Positions 58,254-64,000 of a stretch of DNA of 64,000 bases are shown one piece after another. The first letter of the stretch is position 1; each line of letters opens with the position of its first letter. Below the pieces are notes generated by a model. That model saw nothing but the letters and a program-made list of their open reading frames with translations, made no database searches and was not told the origin of the DNA. This DNA is from Histoplasma ohiense (lineage: Eukaryota; Ascomycota; Eurotiomycetes; Onygenales; Ajellomycetaceae), in NCBI GenBank assembly GCA_017607445.1, contig JAEVHH010000004.1:5270001-5334000 (forward strand), written 5' to 3'. The position numbers were made by a program, and so were the translations under genes.

Positions 58254-60062
58254 ATGCTTCTAGAAACCATGTTAAATTCGAGTATGCCGAGCACTTTGGG
58301 CTTAGCTGCCATTTTTATTTTATTACCGGCGTTATTTTTTCAAGTAACTTTGCCCAAGAAGTCTCGCTTGCCGTTGATCAATGGGAAAAAATTATCCGAG
58401 TTCTCGTATACCCACTCTGGGAAGCGATTTTTGAAAAATGCACGCATCTTGGTTGATGAGGGCCTTGGTAAGGTAGGTTTATCAGTCCATTAGGTGATGT
58501 GATTATGCGGAGATACGGAATGAATGTTTGCTAAAACTTCACCAAATTTATCTAGGCCAGGGCTTTTCGTCTTATGACAGACAATGGGCCAAAGACCGTG
58601 CTTTCTGCTGGGTATGCTGATGAGATTCGCAGCCACCCTTTGCTGAACTTTGGGGCCGCTATTGCGAAGGAATTTCACGCCGACATCAGAGGCTTTGACA
58701 CATTCAAGCAAGGAACTAGAGCAGACGAGATTTTCCAGGATGCCGTCAGGATGCAGTTAACGCATCACCTCGGTGAGTGGCTTGTCTGCAAGCATGTTCC
58801 ACTTCTCCGATTTTTGAGCTTGTTGAAAGAGTTGCTGATTAGTTAGGGAATGTTATCGAACCTATTTCCACCGAGGCTTCTATCATCCTTGAAAGAGATT
58901 GGACAAATAATCATGGTTGGTAGTATCGTGCTTTTCCCTTGAGAAATCAAAATCCCCAACTAACCGAGCGGACTCAGGTTGGCATGATATTGTCCTCAAA
59001 AAAAGTGTCCTTAAAATCGTTGCCCAGCTATCGTCCAGAGTCTTCCTTGGCGAAAAATTATGCCGCAACCCAGACTGGCTTCGAATAACCATTAGTTATA
59101 CTGTTAATTCATATATCGCTGCTCAGGCTCTCCGCCTATGGCCGGAGATAATACGCCCGCTAGTAGCCAACTTCTTACCATCCTGCCGTAAGCTCCGACG
59201 GGAGATTGAGGAGGCAAGGGCTATTATAAACCCAGTGCTTGAGGAAAGACGCCAGGCAAAAGAGGGAGCTATCCGGGTCGGTAAAACTCCCGAGCGTTAT
59301 CTCGATGCCATGCAGTGGTTGGAAGAATCTGCTAGGGGTCGCTATTATGATCCCGTTGTAGCACAATTGTCATTTTCCCACGCTGCTATTCATACGACAT
59401 CAGACCTTCTCACACAAGTGCTCTTTAATCTTTGTGGGCGCGATGAACTTACTCAGAAACTGCGCGATGAAATTGTCACAGTGACGCAGGCGGAGGGATT
59501 GAAGAAGACCACATTATTTAAACTAAAGCTGATGGACAGTGTTTTGAAGGAGACTCAACGTCTGAAGCCGGTCGCAGTTGGTGAGCGCATCTAAAATTCT
59601 TTGTGTCCCAACCCTCGGTCACTTTATGAAATATCTCACCAACTCTCCCTAGCCACAATGAGACGACTTGCAGAAGAAGATATCGAACTATCTGATAAAA
59701 CATTTTTGCCAAAGGGCGAGCTTATCGTTGTCGCATGTGACAAAATGTGGGATCCAGACACCTATCCCAACCCAAGCACATTCGACCCGTACCGATTCGT
59801 AAAGTTGCGTGAGAGGCCTGGCCATGAGATGTCCGCTCAGCTAGTGTCAACCTCTCCAGAACACTTGGGATTCGGATTTGGGAAGCATGCCTGCCCGGGC
59901 CGGTTCTTCGCGGCGAATGAGATCAAGATTGTCTTGTGCCATATTCTATTGAAGTATGATATAAAATTGGCAGATGGATGTGAACCAAGGATTCGGAGCA
60001 ATGGACTCTCATTAAATGCAGATCCAATAGCGAGGATCTCAATCAGACGTCGGGCGGACTAG
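58254..60062 (+). CDS. Cytochrome P450 monooxygenase (fungal secondary-metabolism type)
   Basis: Membrane-bound heme monooxygenase unrelated to the Dit2-like P450. Exons 58254-58472, 58556-58772, 58847-58915, 58978-59580, 59653-60062; 505 residues, an ordinary P450 length. An N-terminal membrane helix (about residues 13-31) and RLPLINGKK precede RLMTDNGPKTVLSAGYADEIR and FGAAIAKEFHADIRGFDTFKQG, the pattern of the ent-kaurene-oxidase-like / CYP68-CYP503 clade. The I-helix is SHAAIHTTSD, the K-helix KETQR, then FDPYRFVKLR and the heme loop FGFGKHACPGRFF with Cys450. All key residues are present and all splices keep phase, so the gene looks functional. Substrate unknown; a terpenoid or other hydrophobic metabolite is a guess from the clade. 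Confidence 0.9.
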
Positions 60063-60454
60063 GCTAATTCCCGGGGAATGAGAAACTTGGCTTTTCCTTA
60101 TTCTTGTGGAAGCACGACAAGTTCATTTTCTAAAATAATGTCAGCAGGAAATTCCGTTAACACAAATCAACAGAGGTAGCCACAGGAAGTATCTTGGTGA
60201 ACAACGTACCTAGATCCGCTGGTTACATGCTATCAATTGCTGATGGGCTCTCCGTTTGGAGATAGGGAAACTTTGACGGACAAAGCCGCTCTCAACACAA
60301 CCTAAATGTACTGTTGAAGTTTACAAAATCAGCATACAAGACACACCCTTATGTCTACAAATCTTGGCACTATCTTCACACTGATTTCTGTCTTCGGATA
60401 TGTGGCTTAGGAAATGGAGGAGGGAAGACACCTACTTAAGAGAAGACGGTTTAT

Positions 60455-60476
60455 GTATATATATATATATATATAT
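60455..60476. repeat. (TA)n microsatellite
   Basis: Short TA run immediately left of the hairpin repeat array. Confidence 0.8.
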
Positions 60477-60519
60477 CTTGCGAGGTCTCGTTGAAACATG
60501 ATTGCTGAAAGCGAACTTT

Positions 60520-61250
60520 CCGTGCCTCCTACACGAAATGAGCATCATGTGATACAGGGGAAAGATATCGTCAAATCGGAATTACTTGTACGCGCTGTTT
60601 GCATGTAGATTGGCTTTCTGAATACCGCAATGCAACACGATTGTTGTATATTTCCGTTTTTTTTGGCGCTATCATGAGCAGAAGATATCGTAATCATCGA
60701 AACAAGCATTGGTCCGTACCTCCTACACGGATACAATGCTCATGGAGCAGAAAAAGCCGCAGCCCATTTGAGAATGCGAAGGCATGATTATGTTAGTGCT
60801 GATATTGCGGTTTGCGGCGATGTAGTTGCGTGCTGCTTGTTCCTGACTCTTGAAGGAACCGTAATTGTCGAAACAATCACAAGTACCGTGCCTCCTACAC
60901 GGATGTTATGCTGGTGGAACAGGAAGGGGTATAGTTGAGTGTATGACTGTACTAGTGCCGATATTGTGGTTTGTAGCGATCTTTTTTCATGCTGCAGGTT
61001 CCAGACTCTGAAAGAGCATGTAATTTTATTTATGGATGCTTTATGGAAGACACCCTAATAATTGAAAGTATGCGCCGGTACCGTGCCTCCTACACGGGTG
61101 CAATGCTAGCGGAGCGGAAAGAGGCGTAGGCCATGTGAAAATGTGAAAGTATGACTGTGGCAGTGCTGATATTGCGGTTTACAGCGATCTAATTGGTATG
61201 CTGTCAGCCCTTCCGACTCTTTGAAGAAACCGTGATAATTTTTTCGCATA
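60520..61250. repeat. Tandem array of about 170-195 bp units, each with a conserved 17-bp hairpin
   Basis: The 17-mer CCGTGCCTCCTACACGG (stem CCGTG/CACGG, loop CCTCCTA) or a 1-base variant occurs at 60520, 60714, 60886 and 61081, spacings 194, 172 and 195 bp. Each of the last three is followed by ATG-GC-containing sequence, then GTGCTGATATTGCGGTTT-like blocks at about 60796, 60955 and 61163, and a CCGACTCTTTGAA-like block. Each hairpin is preceded by a GAAAC/GAAAG block. The loop is invariant while the flanks diverge. The 5'-most unit is decayed between 60537 and 60700. No coding frame runs through the array. Confidence 0.85.
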
Positions 61251-61569
61251 TACTTTATGGCCGTCGAAGTCGGTTTTTTATGGGCAGTCGTAACGAAATT
61301 TGATCGATGATGTTGAAAACATTACGGTGGTGGTTCTCCAGAATTCGCATACGGACGACGGATGTCAGCTCAACTTAGCTTCGCCCTGCAGCTGAATATT
61401 TTTGATTCGGAAGAGATTCAGAATCGACGAGATCGAGTGTTGGGAAATAACGTTGTGTTCAGCTTTGGGAGGGTTACTGGGCCCCAGTGCTACATCGAAG
61501 CGCAAGCTGTTACTGGGGTGGATGCGGGAGTCAATGATGCCTCCAGTGCAGTTTTTGTTAAGGTCATAT

Positions 61570-62476
61570 TTACACAGGACCCGGACTAAAGCGCCCGTAG
61601 AACTCCGTTTGCTTCCGCTGACGATTGGAGCGCCGGAAAGTGGCACCGTTACCACTAACCGAGGACGCCGAGCTGCTATAGCTAACTGGAGGAGCAATAG
61701 CAGGCGGAGCAGGCGGTGGGAGGAAAGGAGGAGGAGGAGGAGGGAGAGGAGGAGGACGTCCCCGGAGTTTTCTAGCAAGATATTCCTCACGTTGTGAATA
61801 AACCCAAGCCCGTTCCCGATCTGGCAGGGACTCCCATGCTGCATTCTGCGGAATCCTGAGACAAACCAGATCGAAATAATCAGCTCATGTTGCCTCAACT
61901 AGGCTACCAGCTACCCCTTTCAGGAGCAGCAGGAAGCTGCCAGCAGAGGCATATAAACTGACAATAGCCATAACTATAGATAGATGATATGGCGGCTTGA
62001 AGGTCTGGCTTCCCCCTAGCTGTGCCAAGAATATATGCTACTAATGCAGCATTTAATCCAGTAACAACTAGTGAGCCAAGGCCGTGAAGAAACTTTACTC
62101 CTACACCTGGCTTATGACTATCTTCCCGCTGGTACCACAGCGAGAAGGAGGTCATAACCATGCCCAAGACGAGAAGAATAAGGGGCGCAACGTCCCTCTG
62201 CTGAACGCTTTTAATGAAGACGTCCGAGGTGCATGTCCCCGTAATATGGAGCACTGTGGGCAGCCAGAACGATAGGATGAGAGAGGCCCACCCTTTCCTC
62301 ACTGGCTGCTTATAGTACTCCTCCGCAAAGGTGGCGTTGCTTCTAGCCCTTAGCTCGTCATCGAGGCCGTTAGCGGCGTAGGCTTTCAGGTCGTCCTCAA
62401 ACTCTTTCGACTCTAACCACACGCGACGGTGTGGGAGTTCATCACTAGAATGGGACACAAGCATGGTGAGTTGCAT
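61570..62476 (-). CDS. Hypothetical multi-pass membrane protein with proline-rich tail
   Basis: I do not recognise this gene. Model: 61908-62476 joined to 61570-61855 through a 52-bp intron (GTAGCC...CTCAG), about 284 residues. The first half is hydrophilic (LPHRRVWLESKEFEDDLKAY). Three hydrophobic segments follow: GWASLILSFWLPTVLHITG, APLILLVLGMVMTSFSLWY and GLGSLVVTGLNAALVAYIL. The tail contains SLPDRERAWVYSQREEYLARK, then a poly-Pro stretch and a basic Ser-rich end (FRRSNRQRKQTEFYGRF). The joined frame reads well through the tail, which supports the splice. The start is uncertain: ATGs at 62476 and 62464 are possible, or an upstream exon spliced at 62450. The poly-Pro segment is encoded by a GGAGGA repeat on the plus strand. 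Confidence 0.5.
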
Positions 62477-63187
62477 GATCAAGATGATAGAGGGAAAGTG
62501 GGGAGAGTTACCCAATCTGAGATTCAGACATTGTTTATCACGTTTTAATATGTTCTCTTAGGAGGTCTAGGGGGTGAGAACAAAGGAGATTGGGATTCAA
62601 GAACAGGATGGCCAACGTGATGTTATTGTGCTGATGTCTCTTCAGGAGAGGGTGGGATGAGATAACTAGGAAGGCATGATGGGGGGGAGTGTGTTGTTGG
62701 CACAACAACACAACTGAGATGTCGCTGCCCACATGCTGCGGTCAGGTCGACATTCACTGGGGCCCAGCCCCTGAGAACTTGAAAAGAATGGGGTAGAGAG
62801 GTAGGTATACATCAATATGATTGTTTGAGTGTATAACCCTGATAAGTGCATTTTGTTCATGAGTTTGTTCCTTTGCAACTGCTTTTGCAGTCAAACAACC
62901 AGAGACTGCACAGCATGCAGATGCTGAAGAAAATGAGAAAAAGCTCCAGATTCTCAGTCAACCTTGCGAGAGGTTCCTATCCAGATAAATGCAACAAAAA
63001 AAGAAGACAACCATAGCACACTGCTGTGGTTGAGAATATCAACATAGAACTTGAAAGTACAGGATATATAGTATGCGTGATCTTGTGAATAAATCAGGAG
63101 AAGTGAGTGAGCTGCAACATCAGCTGTATTGGTTAAGAAGATATTATTACAGGTGGACAAACGCTTTTCGTAAGGCAGTGGCCCTGG
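62477..63187. other. Interval between two unrecognised minus-strand genes
   Basis: No complete gene seen. A minus-strand stretch after a CTCAG acceptor near 62780 reads GLGPSECRPDRSMWAATSQL before a stop near 62665; it may be an exon of either neighbour or chance. Confidence 0.35.
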
Positions 63188-63725
63188 TTAATAAACTTGA
63201 CCGTTCTTACGTTTTGCAAGCCAGTCGCGCAAAGACTGGAGTACCGGCACGCAATCTTCATCTGGCAAACGTTTCAGCCTTGAATCAGGAACGCCGCTAC
63301 TATCAAGATACGCTGCATTTTTGATCGCCCAAAACTGTTCCTTAATCCAGGCTTCGTCCTTCCATCTTTCATATATTGCTACCATTGCGTTTTTTTTCCT
63401 CCGGCGTAGCAAAGGTTCGGCGATCTGAAATACGGCGTAGGCGCTGCCAACACCAGAAAGAAAGAACATCACAAGGGAGTCTCCCACCATGGTCATCCCG
63501 AAGAGCCTGTTCCACTTCACCGATAAATTGTATAGCATCGGTATTCACGGGATATCTCCGCTGGAAACGTTCCTTGAAAACTCTTAACCCCCAGGTAATA
63601 CGATAGGCATTCGTTTCGGTGTCATGTATTTCATAATACGTAGGCTGTTCAGAATTACCATCCATGACGAATAATTCATACCAGCGCAGCTTCCAGTCTT
63701 CGGCGAATTGCCGGATGGGTAACAT
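63188..63725 (-). CDS. Hypothetical protein, either one-intron gene or frameshifted
   Basis: Unrecognised. The frame opening at the ATG 63725 (MLPIRQFAEDWKLRWYELF, EIHDTETNAYRITWGLRVF, NTDAIQFIGEVEQAL) is protein-like but loses character after about 63500. A second frame, shifted by one base, carries GMTMVGDSLVMFFLSGVG then AEPLLRRRKKNAMVAIYERW and DEAWIKEQFWAIKNAAYLD to a stop at 63188. An intron from 63515 to 63425 (GTGGAA...TTTCAG) would join them in frame and give 148 residues, but would remove the membrane-like segment. The alternative is a one-base indel near 63500. The next gene to the left on the same strand is also a membrane protein, and the two may once have been one transcription unit. 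Confidence 0.45.
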
Positions 63726-64000
63726 GGCTGGCTAGGAATGGACCAAGCTTTGAAGTTCAACTATTCAGCCACAGCAAGACATATGATAAGCACCAGTCCG
63801 TACGCAGGAGGCAGATATCAACTGGACTTACCATTCACCTATTCACTTGTGCGCATAGAAGCCTCTGCTGGGAAGAGTCCGCCAGCTGTTGTGACAGAAC
63901 CTACAGTTTCCTTATGTTGACGTTAATAGACCAACTGCGGAAATCGTCTTTTGATGTTTGGCCTTGTGCGCGATAATAGCTTCCAACAGGCTTCTTTTTA
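63726..64000. other. Right edge; no supported gene
   Basis: Contains the probable promoter of the minus-strand gene ending the window. A 60-codon plus frame at 63738-63920 shows no features. Confidence 0.5.

Noticed and set aside
63073..63324. Plus-strand frame at the right end
   Set aside because: Antisense to the better supported minus-strand frame ending at 63188.

Overview
This window is a chromosome segment from a filamentous ascomycete. Genes carry short introns (about 50-260 bp, GT...AG, often with a CTAAC-type branch point). They encode fungal hallmarks: an arginine attenuator peptide ahead of CPA1, a GPI-anchored S10 carboxypeptidase, a fungal Goodbye-NACHT STAND protein and an INO80 with a fungal-type N-terminus. 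The protein style suggests Eurotiomycetes, probably Onygenales; that placement is inference. All gene models below were joined by hand from splice sites and reading frame. No transposon was recognised.

Layout. 1.9-5.0 kb: housekeeping pair, RPS23 (+) converging on GCD7/eIF2B-beta (-). 5.9-15.2 kb: a compact secondary-metabolism block with a DIT1/PvcA-family isocyanide-synthase-like gene (-), a Dit2/CYP56-like P450 (+) and a DHA1-type MFS transporter (+). This is the same functional trio as yeast DIT1-DIT2-DTR1. 16.3-17.9 kb: NEM1-type phosphatase (+). 18.8-23.9 kb: a seven-exon Goodbye-NACHT-TPR-ZZ STAND/NLR-like gene (-). 25.3-27.5 kb: secreted, probably GPI-anchored serine carboxypeptidase (+). 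27.5-33.9 kb: gene-poor stretch with orphan reading frames, a perfect 14-bp x 8 purine repeat and a hairpin. 34.0-35.8 kb: CPA1 (+) with an intron-split arginine attenuator uORF. 36.4 kb: RPL41, 25 codons (+). 37.7-39.5 kb: RPA49 (+). 40.5-42.6 kb: HEM1/ALA synthase (-). 45.9-51.4 kb: INO80 (-). 51.4-58.3 kb: almost 7 kb of low-complexity, gene-free DNA. 58.3-60.1 kb: a second, unrelated P450 (+). 60.5-61.3 kb: a tandem array whose units each carry a conserved 17-bp hairpin. 61.6-63.7 kb: two unrecognised minus-strand genes, one a small multi-pass membrane protein.

Two things stand out. The first is the DIT1/DIT2/DTR1-like block, where the synthase has kept the linker into a TauD-type dioxygenase domain but replaced that domain with a cysteine-rich tail. 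It would be expected to convert an amino acid (tyrosine in yeast) to a formyl- or isocyano-derivative, oxidise it with the P450 and export it by the MFS carrier. The second is the arginine-sensing uORF of CPA1, spliced from three exons, one only 13 nt long. The right end (58-64 kb) looks like accessory DNA and may continue beyond the window.
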